From positions 1-64,000 of the forward strand of contig UQHH01000010.1 of the NCBI GenBank assembly GCA_900540865.1: a DNA stretch of 64,000 bases, in the 5' to 3' direction. The DNA is from an uncultured Oscillospiraceae bacterium. GTDB lineage: Bacteria; Bacillota; Clostridia; Oscillospirales; Acutalibacteraceae. The stretch's first letter is position 1. Each line of letters starts with the position of its first letter. Shown here one piece after another: positions 1 through 8,750 of the stretch. The notes below the pieces were generated by a model. That model saw only the letters and a list, made by a program, of their open reading frames with translations, was not told the origin of the DNA and did not search any database. Both the position numbers and the translations under genes were made by a program.

Positions 1-21
1 AATTTTGTTTATGCTCTGGGT

Positions 22-374
22 TGGTGGAGATGAGGGGAATCGAACCCCTGTCCGAGAATCATTTACCGTGGCTTTCTACGAGCGTAGCTGCTGTATTAAG
101 TTTCCCTCTTCACAGCGCCCTGCAGCAGGCTCTGTAAGTCGGTAGCCTTAAATTCATGACCGGATACAAGGCACTCTCCGGTTCACGTGCACCGCTAATC
201 GACGCTCTTATCCGGACCGCGGTACTTCCGGCAAGAACGGCAGCTGCTAATTAAGCAGCTGCGTAAGCAACTTTATTGTTGTTGTTTAATTTTAAATTTG
301 CGGATTTTATAGCGGTTCCGCACCGCTGCTCGCTTACCAGGGCTTGTGGTCCCCGTCGAAACCTTTACATCCCC
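22..374 (-). ncRNA. ssrA: tmRNA (ssrA)
   Basis: Transfer-messenger RNA that rescues stalled ribosomes together with SmpB. Read on the minus strand, the 5' end GGGGATG pairs with CATCTCC just before the encoded ACCA 3' end, which gives a tRNA-like acceptor stem with the conserved third-position G-U wobble. A T-arm-like GGTTCGAATCC-type sequence (seen on the plus strand as ggaatcgaacccc) lies near the 3' end. The tag reading frame runs from 301 down to 251: resume codon GCA, peptide ANLKLNNNNKVAYAAA, then TAA. The hydrophobic C-terminal end fits a ClpXP degradation tag. It starts 17 bp past the smpB stop, the usual arrangement. The length of 353 nt is normal for a standard one-piece tmRNA. Confidence 0.96.
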
Positions 375-391
375 AAATATAAGATAGGGTT

Positions 392-856
392 CTACCGGTT
401 CTGCTCCTTCATTGCGCGCTCCATCTGGCGTTTTGCGTCCTTTTGCGCCATATCCGCCCGCTTGTCGTAGAGCTTTTTACCCTTGCACAGCCCAACCTGC
501 ATCTTGACACGGGAGCCTTTAAAATATACCGATACAGGAATGAGCGCATAGCCGTCCTGTTTCACAAGGCCAAACAGGCGCATAATTTCCCTTTTGTGCA
601 TCAAAAGCCTACGCACGCGCGATGGGTCGCGGTTGAAGATGTTCCCCTGCTCATATGGGCTGATATGCATGCCATTGACGAAAATTTCCCCGTCAACGAC
701 CGAACACCAAGTATCTTTCAGGTTTACCCTGCCTTGCCTCAGCGATTTTACTTCGGTCCCGCACAGCTCAATTCCGGCTTCAAAACTTTCTTCAATAAAA
801 TAGTCGTGGCGCGCCTTTTTGTTTTGCGCAATCGTTTTTAAGCTTTCCTGTGCCAT
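392..856 (-). CDS. smpB: SsrA-binding protein SmpB
   Basis: Small RNA-binding protein (154 aa) that binds the tRNA-like domain of tmRNA and delivers it to stalled ribosomes. The sequence has the family hallmarks: an N-terminal NKKARHDYFIEE stretch, GIELCGTEVKSLR, the LKDTWC strand and a basic C-terminal tail (KKLYDKRADMAQKDAKRQ) that enters the mRNA channel. The start at 856 was chosen because AAAGGAGG lies just upstream of the ATG and the protein then begins MAQESLKTI; a longer in-frame extension upstream lacks a ribosome binding site. It is co-oriented with and immediately upstream of ssrA, its functional partner. Confidence 0.96.
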   Translation of the reverse strand: MAQESLKTIAQNKKARHDYFIEESFEAGIELCGTEVKSLRQGRVNLKDTWCSVVDGEIFVNGMHISPYEQGNIFNRDPSRVRRLLMHKREIMRLFGLVKQDGYALIPVSVYFKGSRVKMQVGLCKGKKLYDKRADMAQKDAKRQMERAMKEQNR

Positions 857-1027
857 TTTGGGACCTCCTTTCACCGCTTCTGTGCTAAGCCATTCTAACA
901 CACTCCCATTTTACTGTCAAATCTATTTTATGGCATAAATCCTGCCTAAATTGTCGCAATTGCTGTTGAAATGAAAGCCCGTTCATGATAAAATCAGCGG
1001 GTATAATGCGGTGAAAAGGTGATTTTT

Positions 1028-1744
1028 ATGTGTGATTTTTCAAGATCAGCAATGCTTTTGGGAAACGAAGGCATGGACAGACTCAGCCGTGCGCGCGTCG
1101 CAGTGTTCGGCGTCGGCGGAGTCGGTTCCTTTGTATGCGAGGCGCTTTGCCGCTGCGGCGTCGGTACGCTCATCCTGTTCGACAGCGACACGGTCGCGCA
1201 AAGCAATATCAACCGACAGATTATCGCGACACAGCAAACGATTGGGCGCTTGAAGGTTGACGTCATGAAGGAACGCATTCTTTCCATCAACCCTCAAGCG
1301 CGGGTGGAAACGCACGCCGTTTTCTACACGGCAGAAAACGCAAAGGATTTCGATTTATCCTCTTGTGATTACATCATTGACGCAATCGATACGGTATCCT
1401 CCAAGCTCATACTGATAAAAACCGCCGTGTCACTCCATATTCCCATCATCAGCAGTATGGGTACAGGCAACAAGCTGTATCCGGAAAAGCTGTCCATCAC
1501 AGACCTATCCAAAACAACCGTATGTCCGCTTGCGCGTGTCATGCGAAGGGAGCTGCGCAAGGAGGGCATCACGCACCTAAAGGTCCTTAGCTCCACAGAG
1601 GAGCCGCTCACTCCTCTTTTCCAAACGGAGGATACGGCAGGCAGCGCACGGCGTCAGACGCCCGGCAGCGTTTCTTTTGTTCCGTCCGCCGGCGGGCTGA
1701 TGATTGCCGGCGAATGTATACGCGATTTGCTACAGTACGAATAA
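1028..1744 (+). CDS. tcdA: tRNA threonylcarbamoyladenosine dehydratase (TcdA/CsdL family)
   Basis: E1-like (ThiF/MoeB fold) ATP-dependent enzyme, 238 aa, which in its family cyclises t6A37 of ANN-decoding tRNAs to ct6A. The Rossmann nucleotide site GVGGVGSFVCEAL lies near residue 30, followed by the adenylate-binding DSDTVAQSNINRQI and a DAIDTVSSKL segment. There is no clear CxxC zinc pair, as is common in TcdA. ATG at 1028 is preferred over an upstream in-frame GTG because the AAGGTGA ribosome site sits about six bases before it. It is a single gene, converging with the next one on a shared terminator. Another ThiF-family role cannot be excluded by eye. Confidence 0.88.
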   Translation: MCDFSRSAMLLGNEGMDRLSRARVAVFGVGGVGSFVCEALCRCGVGTLILFDSDTVAQSNINRQIIATQQTIGRLKVDVMKERILSINPQARVETHAVFYTAENAKDFDLSSCDYIIDAIDTVSSKLILIKTAVSLHIPIISSMGTGNKLYPEKLSITDLSKTTVCPLARVMRRELRKEGITHLKVLSSTEEPLTPLFQTEDTAGSARRQTPGSVSFVPSAGGLMIAGECIRDLLQYE

Positions 1745-1763
1745 CAAATAAGTGAAAAAACAG

Positions 1764-1800
1764 CCGCCGTGTACTATGTTCAGTACGCGGCGGTCTTTTA
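1764..1800. terminator. Convergent-gene terminator hairpin
   Basis: A GC-rich inverted repeat (CCGCCG...CGGCGG with a partly paired TGTACT/AGTACG extension) is followed by a T-rich stretch on the plus strand. It lies between the convergent tcdA and CAP-dockerin genes and may serve both. Confidence 0.75.
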
Positions 1801-1812
1801 TACACATAATTT

Positions 1813-3117
1813 TTAATCAAATCCGGTAATTTCATGCGCGAGGTAACGCTGAATCAGCAGTACATCGGCTACGGAAACCGTCCCATCATCGTTTACGTCA
1901 GCAAGCTCCTTTTGTTTTTCACTGAGTGTCACTACCCCGGCCAAATATTTTTGAATAAGCAAAACATCCGCGGTATTGATTACCCAGTCGCCATTGACGT
2001 CGCCCTTCTCCCCGCCGTTTTGTACTGCGTTAAGCGCTTTCTTAAAATCGAAAATATGGGTCGAGTAGGAAAGCGATGCGTCCGAACCGTTTTTCGCTTT
2101 TAGTCCCGTTATCTCTACAGTAAAGCTGTCGCTGTACGTATCTGTTTTAAAGCTTTCCGTACCCAAATGGAAAACGATACAGTTGCCTACCCCAAGCCCA
2201 CGCTGGGTCACGTTTAAATACGGTTCCTGCCTGTCGGGCCGGTCCGTATAGTCTTTATCGGTCAGATTCCAAACCATACCGTCCGATAAACGCGTTACCT
2301 TTACCGTTATTTTTTCAAGCTCCGGGTTTTCATATTTCTGCGGATTCAGCGTAACCGACCAGGGTGTACCGGAAGTTATGATGTTGTTTGGAAATTCCCC
2401 CTGCGCGGGCCAGGAAATAAAGTTATAATCGGCATCAGCGGCACTGTTGTCCGTAATTTGTGTTACAGCGAAATGATAGTCATCCGCATTGGCTGCATAA
2501 CCGAATCCGGTATATAAAAGCTTTGGGTTGAGCATCCATTGCCTGTGTCCGACCACCAGCATATTTTCCTTACTGTTGCTGTCGTCGATACAGCCCTGAA
2601 GGGAACTGGTCAAAATTTTCCGGCTGTCGAAGATATAGCGCATGGAAATATTGCTCGTGGCAGTGCTCGAAGAGCCCAACTGATAAAAAGCGTCGCTCAT
2701 ATCGGCAGGCTTTGACGGCGTGTGGGTCAATTCGCCGTTTGCCGCAAGCAAAACCGCGCCGTGCTGCGCTTTGCCGGTAAGCGTATCGTCCAACAAAATG
2801 TCAGGCAAGCCCGCGGCGTACCTCAGGTAATTAAAATAAAGCTGCGCCTGGCTAAGAAACGCCTGATTCAGCTTTCCCGTCCGATACGGCGCTGTTGCCG
2901 CTGGTTTGTCGTCAAATATTTTAACAGCGTCCACTTTATCATAAGAGAGCCATTTTTCCACGATATCTTTTCTTGTTCGTGTCGGGGCAAGTGTTCCGCT
3001 GTAGCCGGATATTTGTTCGTTTCCCGCGGATACAGCCGCGCTGCCCTGACATACCGCAGCGAACGCCGTCAGTACGGCCAGCGTAAGCGAACAAAGGATG
3101 CGCGTCATGTTTTTCAT
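1813..3117 (-). CDS. Secreted CAP/SCP-domain protein with C-terminal dockerin
   Basis: Exported protein of 434 aa. It has a signal peptide (residues 1 to about 27, ending in AAVCQGSAA), a CAP/SCP-like domain at about 75-215 (QAQLYFNYLRYAAGLP, LTHTPSKPADM, NMLVVGHRQWML), a linker beta region, and at about 370-434 two F-hand-like calcium loops (GDVNGDWVINTADVLLIQKYL and DVNDDGTVSVADVLLIQRYL). Those two repeats are the signature of a type I dockerin, the module that plugs enzymes into cohesin-bearing scaffoldins. The substrate of the CAP domain is unknown. GGAGG six bases before the ATG supports the start. No scaffoldin or cohesin is seen in this window. Confidence 0.88.
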   Translation of the reverse strand: MKNMTRILCSLTLAVLTAFAAVCQGSAAVSAGNEQISGYSGTLAPTRTRKDIVEKWLSYDKVDAVKIFDDKPAATAPYRTGKLNQAFLSQAQLYFNYLRYAAGLPDILLDDTLTGKAQHGAVLLAANGELTHTPSKPADMSDAFYQLGSSSTATSNISMRYIFDSRKILTSSLQGCIDDSNSKENMLVVGHRQWMLNPKLLYTGFGYAANADDYHFAVTQITDNSAADADYNFISWPAQGEFPNNIITSGTPWSVTLNPQKYENPELEKITVKVTRLSDGMVWNLTDKDYTDRPDRQEPYLNVTQRGLGVGNCIVFHLGTESFKTDTYSDSFTVEITGLKAKNGSDASLSYSTHIFDFKKALNAVQNGGEKGDVNGDWVINTADVLLIQKYLAGVVTLSEKQKELADVNDDGTVSVADVLLIQRYLAHEITGFD

Positions 3118-3259
3118 AAAAGGCCTCCGCTTTCTTTAATAAAGTTATCGTACCATGAATGTGAAAATCTTTCAATTATAAAGCTGTGGAAATTGACACC
3201 TCCTATATTCGTGATAAAATAATACTATCATACTTTTTTAAATTTATGCGGTGATTTTT

Positions 3260-4537
3260 TTGAACAGAATAAAGCTGAAAATCAATTTTATTAGAAAAGC
3301 TACGTCCGCCTGCGGATACGTCGTCACCTTTTGCAAATGGGTACTGATTGCCTTTATTACAGGCGCTGTTGGCGGACTCATCGGCTCTGCCTTTGACAAA
3401 AGCGTCGAGCTTGTGACCAACTTAAACGCGCAGAACGGCTGGCTGCTTTACCTGCTGCCCTTAGGCGGTGCGGCCATCGTGCTGCTTTATCGAATCAGCA
3501 AAATACCGGACGAAACCGGAACGAACCATGTAATCGATTCTATCCGCTCCGACAAAGGTGTTCCGCTTTTGCTTGCCCCGCTTATCTTTATCAGTACGGT
3601 CATCACTCACCTGCTCGGCGGCTCCGCCGGACGCGAGGGCGCGGCACTCCAGTTGGGCGGAAGCATCGGCTCCCAGGTCGGTAAAATTCTTCATCTCGAC
3701 GAAAAGGATATGCATCTGGTCATCATGTGCGGTATGAGCGGCGTATTCGCCGCCCTCTTTGGTACGCCGCTGACCGCGGCGCTGTTCGCTATGGAGGTCA
3801 TCAGCGTCGGCGTAATCTATTATTCCGGCATTGTGCCGTGCATCGTCTCTTCCCTGACGGCGTACGGCGTATCCGTGCTGTTCGGCATTTCCCCCATCCG
3901 GTTCGATTTAAAATCGGTACCCGGCCTGTCGGTTGAAAACATTTTACGTGTGGCGGGGCTTGCGGCGCTTTGCGCCGTCGTATCTATTTTATTCTGCCTG
4001 GCGATGAAAGGGACGGAAAAATTCTTAAAAAGGTTTCTCAAAAACCAATACCTGCGCATCATCGCGGGCTCGGCGGCTATCATATTATTGACGCTGCTCG
4101 TCGGCACGCGCAACTATAACGGCATTGGTCTCAATATTATCGACAGCGCTATACTGGACGGCGCCGCGCGCCCCGAGGCGTTTCTCCTGAAAATCGTCTT
4201 TACCGCCATTACCATCGGCGCGGGCTTTAAGGGCGGTGAAATTGTTCCCACGCTCTTTATCGGCGCAACGTTCGGCTGCGTTGCGGGCGGCCTGCTGGGG
4301 CTCGACCCCGGTTTTGCCGCGGCGGTTGGGCTGATCGCTTTGTTCTGCGGCGTGGTCAACTGCCCGATAGCCTCGTTTATCCTAAGCATCGAGCTGTTTG
4401 GCGCGCAGGGTATGGTGCTCTTCGCAGTCGCCTGCGCAGTCAGCTACATGCTGTCTGGCTACTACGGCCTTTACAGCAGCCAGAAAATCATGTATTCTAA
4501 GCTCAAGGCTGAGTTTATCAACATCAACACCAAATAA
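3260..4537 (+). CDS. ClC-family anion channel/antiporter
   Basis: Polytopic membrane protein, about 425 aa, of the voltage-gated chloride channel family. Visible signatures are GGSAGREGAALQLGGSIGS near residue 125, which holds the gating glutamate of the GREGP motif (here GREGA), FGTPLTAALFAME, and GGEIVPTLFIGATFGC, which corresponds to the GxFxP region. About ten hydrophobic segments are evident and there is no CBS domain. TTG at 3260 is chosen because GGTGA sits just upstream; the alternative in-frame GTG at 3251 has no ribosome site. The transported anion (chloride or fluoride) cannot be read reliably from the sequence. The next gene begins 16 bp downstream and may be co-transcribed. Confidence 0.88.
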   Translation: MNRIKLKINFIRKATSACGYVVTFCKWVLIAFITGAVGGLIGSAFDKSVELVTNLNAQNGWLLYLLPLGGAAIVLLYRISKIPDETGTNHVIDSIRSDKGVPLLLAPLIFISTVITHLLGGSAGREGAALQLGGSIGSQVGKILHLDEKDMHLVIMCGMSGVFAALFGTPLTAALFAMEVISVGVIYYSGIVPCIVSSLTAYGVSVLFGISPIRFDLKSVPGLSVENILRVAGLAALCAVVSILFCLAMKGTEKFLKRFLKNQYLRIIAGSAAIILLTLLVGTRNYNGIGLNIIDSAILDGAARPEAFLLKIVFTAITIGAGFKGGEIVPTLFIGATFGCVAGGLLGLDPGFAAAVGLIALFCGVVNCPIASFILSIELFGAQGMVLFAVACAVSYMLSGYYGLYSSQKIMYSKLKAEFININTK

Positions 4538-4553
4538 AACAGGAGGCGGTTCC

Positions 4554-5468
4554 ATGAAAAACATCAAGGTCGGAGGCCTGCTCGACTGTTCGTCCGTCGT
4601 GATGGGCTGTATGCGCATCGATAAAATGCCTGTCAGGGAGGTTGAACAGCTCATATTTACAGCAGCGCTTAGTAACGTCAACTTCTTCGACCATGCCGAC
4701 ATATACGGCGGCGGACGCTCGGAAGAGGTTTTTGGCGAGGCGCTCAAGCTGCACCCGGAAGCGCGTGAAAAAATTATCCTACAGACAAAATGCGGGATTC
4801 GTGACGGATATTATGACTTTTCAAAAGAGCATATTATTGAATCGGTCGAGGGCAGCCTAAGGCGGCTGCAAACCGATTATGTGGATATCCTTCTGCTGCA
4901 CAGGCCGGATACGCTGATGGAACCCGAAGAGGTAGCCGAAGCGTTCGATAAGCTGTACAGTGAAGGCAAGGTACGCCATTTCGGTGTAAGCAACCAGAAC
5001 CCCATGCAGATGGAGCTGCTGAGAAAATATGTAAAACAGCCGCTGCTTGTCAACCAGCTTCAGCTGAGCGTTAAGGTCACAAGCATGATTGACAGCGGCT
5101 TTAACGTCAATATGCAGAATCCCCCGTCCGTTATGCACGACGGCTCGGTTTTAGAGTACTGCCGTTTAAACGGTATTACCATTCAGGCGTGGTCGCCGTT
5201 TCAATATGGATTTTTTGAGGGCGTTTTCTTAAACCATGACAAGTTCCCGGAGTTAAACGACTGTATCGGACGGATTGCGTCGGAATACGGCGTTACAGAC
5301 AGCGCGGTCGCTGTCGCGTGGATTCTGCGCCATCCGGCGAACATGCAGGTGGTAACAGGCACGACGAACGCAAACCGCTTTATCGATATTTGCAAAGGCG
5401 CCGATATCACGCTCACCAGGGAGCAATGGTACGAAATTTACCGCGCCGCGGGCAATGTCCTTCCGTAA
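4554..5468 (+). CDS. Aldo/keto reductase
   Basis: NAD(P)H-dependent oxidoreductase of the AKR superfamily, 304 aa, similar to the YdhF-type subgroup. The TIM-barrel catalytic tetrad can be followed: Asp and Tyr in FFDHADIYGGG, Lys in ILQTKCGI, and His in DILLLHRPDTLMEP. The phosphate-binding C-terminal region appears in VVTGTTNANRF. The start is set by AGGAGGCGGTTCC immediately before ATG 4554; an upstream in-frame extension overlaps the ClC gene and is not credible. A strong terminator follows. The physiological substrate is unknown. Confidence 0.92.
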   Translation: MKNIKVGGLLDCSSVVMGCMRIDKMPVREVEQLIFTAALSNVNFFDHADIYGGGRSEEVFGEALKLHPEAREKIILQTKCGIRDGYYDFSKEHIIESVEGSLRRLQTDYVDILLLHRPDTLMEPEEVAEAFDKLYSEGKVRHFGVSNQNPMQMELLRKYVKQPLLVNQLQLSVKVTSMIDSGFNVNMQNPPSVMHDGSVLEYCRLNGITIQAWSPFQYGFFEGVFLNHDKFPELNDCIGRIASEYGVTDSAVAVAWILRHPANMQVVTGTTNANRFIDICKGADITLTREQWYEIYRAAGNVLP

Positions 5469-5483
5469 TGTAGATTTATTTGA

Positions 5484-5520
5484 AAAAGCGTACAGGTTTC
5501 CCTGTACGCTTTTATTTTTT
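5484..5520 (+). terminator. Rho-independent terminator
   Basis: A perfect AAAAGCGTACAGG / CCTGTACGCTTTT stem with a TTTC loop is followed by a T-rich tract. It lies 15 bp after the aldo/keto reductase stop. Confidence 0.92.
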
Positions 5521-5640
5521 CGGTGTTGGATAAATGTTTACATTTCAGGAAAAGGCGCGTTAAAACAACCCAGTTGGTGAAAACCAAGCCACTCTCCTAT
5601 TTTTTTAACAAAGGAATGGGGAACAGAACCTCTCTATTGG

Positions 5641-6639
5641 TTAGCAGACATAAATAATCTGAGCCTGAGGAAGCTTTTCCTTTATCTGTTCGCGCAGCAT
5701 CAGCTCCGCCACCGCGCGCGGCTCGCTGCGGTAGGTGTATCGGCCCCGTCCGCGGCCCGTCATCAGCTGCGGGTCGTAAAGGTCGATGGCGTTTGGGAAC
5801 GCCTCGCTGTTGATGGCGCGGTGCACATAGCTGTAGGTCATGAAAATAATTTCAATAAACAAACGGCTTTTCGCCAAATTGGACAAACGGCTTTGCAGGG
5901 TATCGAGCAGGCCGCTGTAAAGCGCTTCCCAGTCTTCTGTCAGGATTACCGGCGCGATTAATATTCCGCAGGGATAGCCCGCCTCGCACATTTGGTTGAG
6001 CGCGTCGATGCGTTTTTCGAGCGGGGATGTGCCAAGCTCGATTCTCTGTATAATTTTCTCGGGGTTGACGCTCATACGGAATATTGTCTTACCGCGGTGG
6101 TCGAGCGTTAAAAGCGGCTCAACCATATCAAATTTTGTCGGAAAGGTAATTTTTCCGCGCCCCTTTTCCGCAAATTCCGGAATCAGCCACTCAAGATTTC
6201 CTGTAATCGTATTTTCCAATAGCAGGTCGCTGTTGCTGCCGACCTCAAACACCTTTTCTTCTTCGCTTTTATACGAAAATTTAATTAGGCGCTCCAGCAT
6301 CTGTTCGCGGTTTACAAAGAGGCGCAGGTACGCGCATTTGTTGTAATTGCACACCAAATAGCAATACAGGCACATAGCTGTGCATCCGCTGGATGTAAAC
6401 GGTACTAAATAGTCAGACACCTTAAAATTATCGGAATATTTATGCGTTTTTCGCGTGCCGATGATTAAAAAGCGTTTCATTTCAGGAAAATCGCTGTTCT
6501 TTTTCTTTGTCATTTCCTCAATCCGGTTATGGCTGTCAATCGGAAGCCAGGGTAAATCTTTATATTTTTCCCGCAGCATTTTACCAAGCGGGTATTCCAG
6601 GCTCTGCGGCTCATAGTAAACGGCTGTAAACTGTTGCAA
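5641..6639 (-). CDS. splB: Spore photoproduct lyase
   Basis: Radical SAM enzyme (332 aa) that reverses the thymine dimer unique to UV-irradiated spores. It carries the cluster-binding cysteines in SSGCTAMCLYCYLVC (CxxxCxxC). Further family landmarks are QSLEYPLG near the N-terminus, FTSSGC, IQRIELGTSPLEKRI and GYPCGILIAPVIL. A TTG start at 6639 gives a protein beginning MQQFTAVYYEPQ, with GGAGG eight bases upstream; the ATG at 6654 lies inside the likely promoter and has no ribosome site. The gene stands alone, and expression late in the forespore is expected. Confidence 0.93.
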   Translation of the reverse strand: MQQFTAVYYEPQSLEYPLGKMLREKYKDLPWLPIDSHNRIEEMTKKKNSDFPEMKRFLIIGTRKTHKYSDNFKVSDYLVPFTSSGCTAMCLYCYLVCNYNKCAYLRLFVNREQMLERLIKFSYKSEEEKVFEVGSNSDLLLENTITGNLEWLIPEFAEKGRGKITFPTKFDMVEPLLTLDHRGKTIFRMSVNPEKIIQRIELGTSPLEKRIDALNQMCEAGYPCGILIAPVILTEDWEALYSGLLDTLQSRLSNLAKSRLFIEIIFMTYSYVHRAINSEAFPNAIDLYDPQLMTGRGRGRYTYRSEPRAVAELMLREQIKEKLPQAQIIYVC

Positions 6640-6658
6640 AATAATCGCCTCCATACTT

Positions 6659-6687
6659 TAGTATGGTCGCACAAGGGTGAAGTAACG
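6659..6687 (-). promoter_or_regulatory. Possible sigma-G-type promoter for splB
   Basis: On the minus strand a CATACTA box, which matches the sigma-F/G -10 consensus, lies about 14 bp before the splB Shine-Dalgarno. The -35 region (around CGTTA, 17 bp upstream) matches poorly, so this is a weak call supported mainly by what is known of splB expression. Confidence 0.35.
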
Positions 6688-6773
6688 GAGTGATTTCCTG
6701 TTAATATTTCCAAATTTTAAATTTTATCATGCCCTATTGGAATGGCGGCAATATGAATTATCGTCACGGATGA

Positions 6774-6802
6774 TTGAAGAATCGGGCTGCTTATGTTATA
6801 CT
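6774..6802 (+). promoter_or_regulatory. Sigma-A-like promoter
   Basis: TTGAAG, a 17-bp spacer and TATACT lie about 110 bp upstream of the membrane glycosyltransferase gene. No terminator or other gene intervenes. Confidence 0.6.
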
Positions 6803-6911
6803 AAATTTAAAATATCTGCGAATGACGAGAAACCTGTACACACGCCCATCCGTTTTTTAGTTAGAGCTACGGTCGTTAGAATACAAACCGGGTAAACAGA
6901 AAGGGGTAATT

Positions 6912-8642
6912 ATGGAAAAATCAAAACTTCAAGCACGTTTACGCAGCGGACCTTATTTCAGGTATGACGTTTTATTCATCCTGCTTATTCTCTGCGGAAT
7001 CGGGCTGTATATCTACAGGCTGCCTTATGGTATGGCCGATGTTGATGAAACCTTTTATCTTTCAATTCCGTACCGTCTTTGCCAGGGCGACGCACTAATC
7101 GTAGATGAGTGGCATGTCAGCCAGCTTGCCGGCTTCCTGTTTTATCCAATCATGTGGATATATTTGAAAATTGTAGGCTCTACTGAGGGAATTGTTCTAG
7201 CCTTCCGCTGCATATATGTGGTGTTCCAGTTATTGGCGGCAACCGGGGTTTATTGTATCCTGCGCCGCTTCCGCCTTGCGGCGGTCGGCGCCGCCGTTCT
7301 ATTTTTTATTTTTTCCCCGTTCGATATTATGGCGTTGAGCTACAACAGCATGGGTCTGGCGTTTACCGTACTTTTCAGCCTGCTGCTCTTCGCGGCCCGT
7401 CGTCCGAACGCTTTTACATACGTGCTTGCAGGTATCTGCTGTGCCTGCTCTGTATTATGTAACCCTTATTTTGCTGTACTATACATACTCTATTTACTGT
7501 CGTGCTGCGCTTCCTTCTTTATCCAGCGCAGGCGAGGTCGTGAAATCCCGCCATATTTTCGTTTGAAAAGCGCGTTATGGATGACTGCCGGGGCGGCTGT
7601 GATTGCGCTGTTGTTTCTCATCCTGCTGTTTTCACGCGCTTCGCTTTCAGAGGTACTTCAAAACCTGCCCCACGTGCTCTCTGACCCCGCGCACCCCGCA
7701 AAGACCTTCAATATGATAGTCGGACCGATTGAAACGTTCATTGCGCAATACAAGGGCTTTACCTTTCCGGCAGCATCTCTGCTGTTGCTTGCCTGTATCG
7801 ACAAAAATGAGAAACGCTGCGGCGCATACCTGCTTGCGACTATCCTGCTTTCTATGGGCGCCACAATTTACTTTGCTCTTTATCAAACGGCAGGCCTGGG
7901 AATGAATGCGGTCATGCTGCCTCTTTCGGCCATCGGCCTTTGCGCCTATGCGTCTACGCCCAGGGAACACAGAAAACCGATGATGCTGCTTGGCTGGCTT
8001 GTTGGCGCATTATACGCAGTATGCATGGTACTGTCCTCCAACCAATACATGTATGTCGTGTCTAACGCGCTTGTCGTCTCTGATATATTTACCTTACTGA
8101 TGTTGAGCCAGTACTGCAGGCATAATGCCCTGCTGAAATCACCGGCAATCAAAATGGTTCCGCTTCTTGCCGTCCTCGTTTTACAGCTAGGCGCGCAGAC
8201 TTATGTAAAGACAAACCACGTGTTCTGGGACCAGCCGGTTGCCCAGTTGACAAGCACAGTGCCTTCCGGCCCTGTAAAGGGAATTCGTACTACAAAGGAA
8301 AAAAGCGTTACGCATATGAACAGGTTATCCGACCTGAAGCTTTATTTCTCCGGCGCGGAAGGTGAGCTTGTCCATTTCTTCCGTAATATGCCCTATGCTT
8401 ATCTTTATACCGGTACTAGGCTTGGCACTTTTTCTGCGTGGGGCGGCGATAACCGCACCCTGACCAGCCAAAAGCTTGAGGAATATTACGCGCTTCATCC
8501 CGATAAAATTCCGGAAAGAATTTACGTCGACGCATTGGTCGCGGCAAAATCGGCACCCGATGTCTGGCAAAGCTATGCGCAGACACACGGCTATACTTTG
8601 AAGGCGCTCCCTTCCGGAGCACTGCTCTATACAAAAATATAA
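6912..8642 (+). CDS. GT-C-like membrane glycosyltransferase / polytopic membrane protein
   Basis: Integral membrane protein of 576 aa with about 11-12 hydrophobic helices. After the first helix comes an acidic loop with ADVDETFYLSIPYRL, resembling the catalytic Asp/Glu-bearing first loop of GT-C (PMT/ArnT-like) glycosyltransferases. The last 130 residues form a soluble tail with YLYTGTRLGTFSAWGG. Substrate and lipid donor are not identifiable. AGAAAGGGG lies upstream of the ATG, and the gene has its own promoter and terminator. A role in decorating a cell-surface polymer is inference only. Confidence 0.6.
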   Translation: MEKSKLQARLRSGPYFRYDVLFILLILCGIGLYIYRLPYGMADVDETFYLSIPYRLCQGDALIVDEWHVSQLAGFLFYPIMWIYLKIVGSTEGIVLAFRCIYVVFQLLAATGVYCILRRFRLAAVGAAVLFFIFSPFDIMALSYNSMGLAFTVLFSLLLFAARRPNAFTYVLAGICCACSVLCNPYFAVLYILYLLSCCASFFIQRRRGREIPPYFRLKSALWMTAGAAVIALLFLILLFSRASLSEVLQNLPHVLSDPAHPAKTFNMIVGPIETFIAQYKGFTFPAASLLLLACIDKNEKRCGAYLLATILLSMGATIYFALYQTAGLGMNAVMLPLSAIGLCAYASTPREHRKPMMLLGWLVGALYAVCMVLSSNQYMYVVSNALVVSDIFTLLMLSQYCRHNALLKSPAIKMVPLLAVLVLQLGAQTYVKTNHVFWDQPVAQLTSTVPSGPVKGIRTTKEKSVTHMNRLSDLKLYFSGAEGELVHFFRNMPYAYLYTGTRLGTFSAWGGDNRTLTSQKLEEYYALHPDKIPERIYVDALVAAKSAPDVWQSYAQTHGYTLKALPSGALLYTKI

Positions 8643-8658
8643 AATTCACATATAAGTG

Positions 8659-8696
8659 AAGCCCCGGTGCCAGCCTTATGGCGTCCGGGGCTTTTC
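8659..8696 (+). terminator. Terminator after membrane glycosyltransferase
   Basis: AAGCCCCGG and CCGGGGCTTTT form a GC-rich stem around a loop of about 16 nt, 17 bp after the stop codon. Confidence 0.85.
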
Positions 8697-8713
8697 GAAT
8701 ATGAACACGAAAA

Positions 8714-8740
8714 AAATGAGGTGACAAGCCACCCCATTTT
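8714..8740 (-). terminator. Terminator of the pot operon
   Basis: Read on the minus strand, AATGGGGTGG and CACCTCATT pair and are followed by a run of T. It sits just past the potD stop. Confidence 0.7.
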
Positions 8741-8750
8741 CTCTATTATT

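Noticed and set aside
443..841. Plus-strand frame opposite smpB
   Set aside because: Antisense shadow of a clear gene, with no ribosome site or family features.
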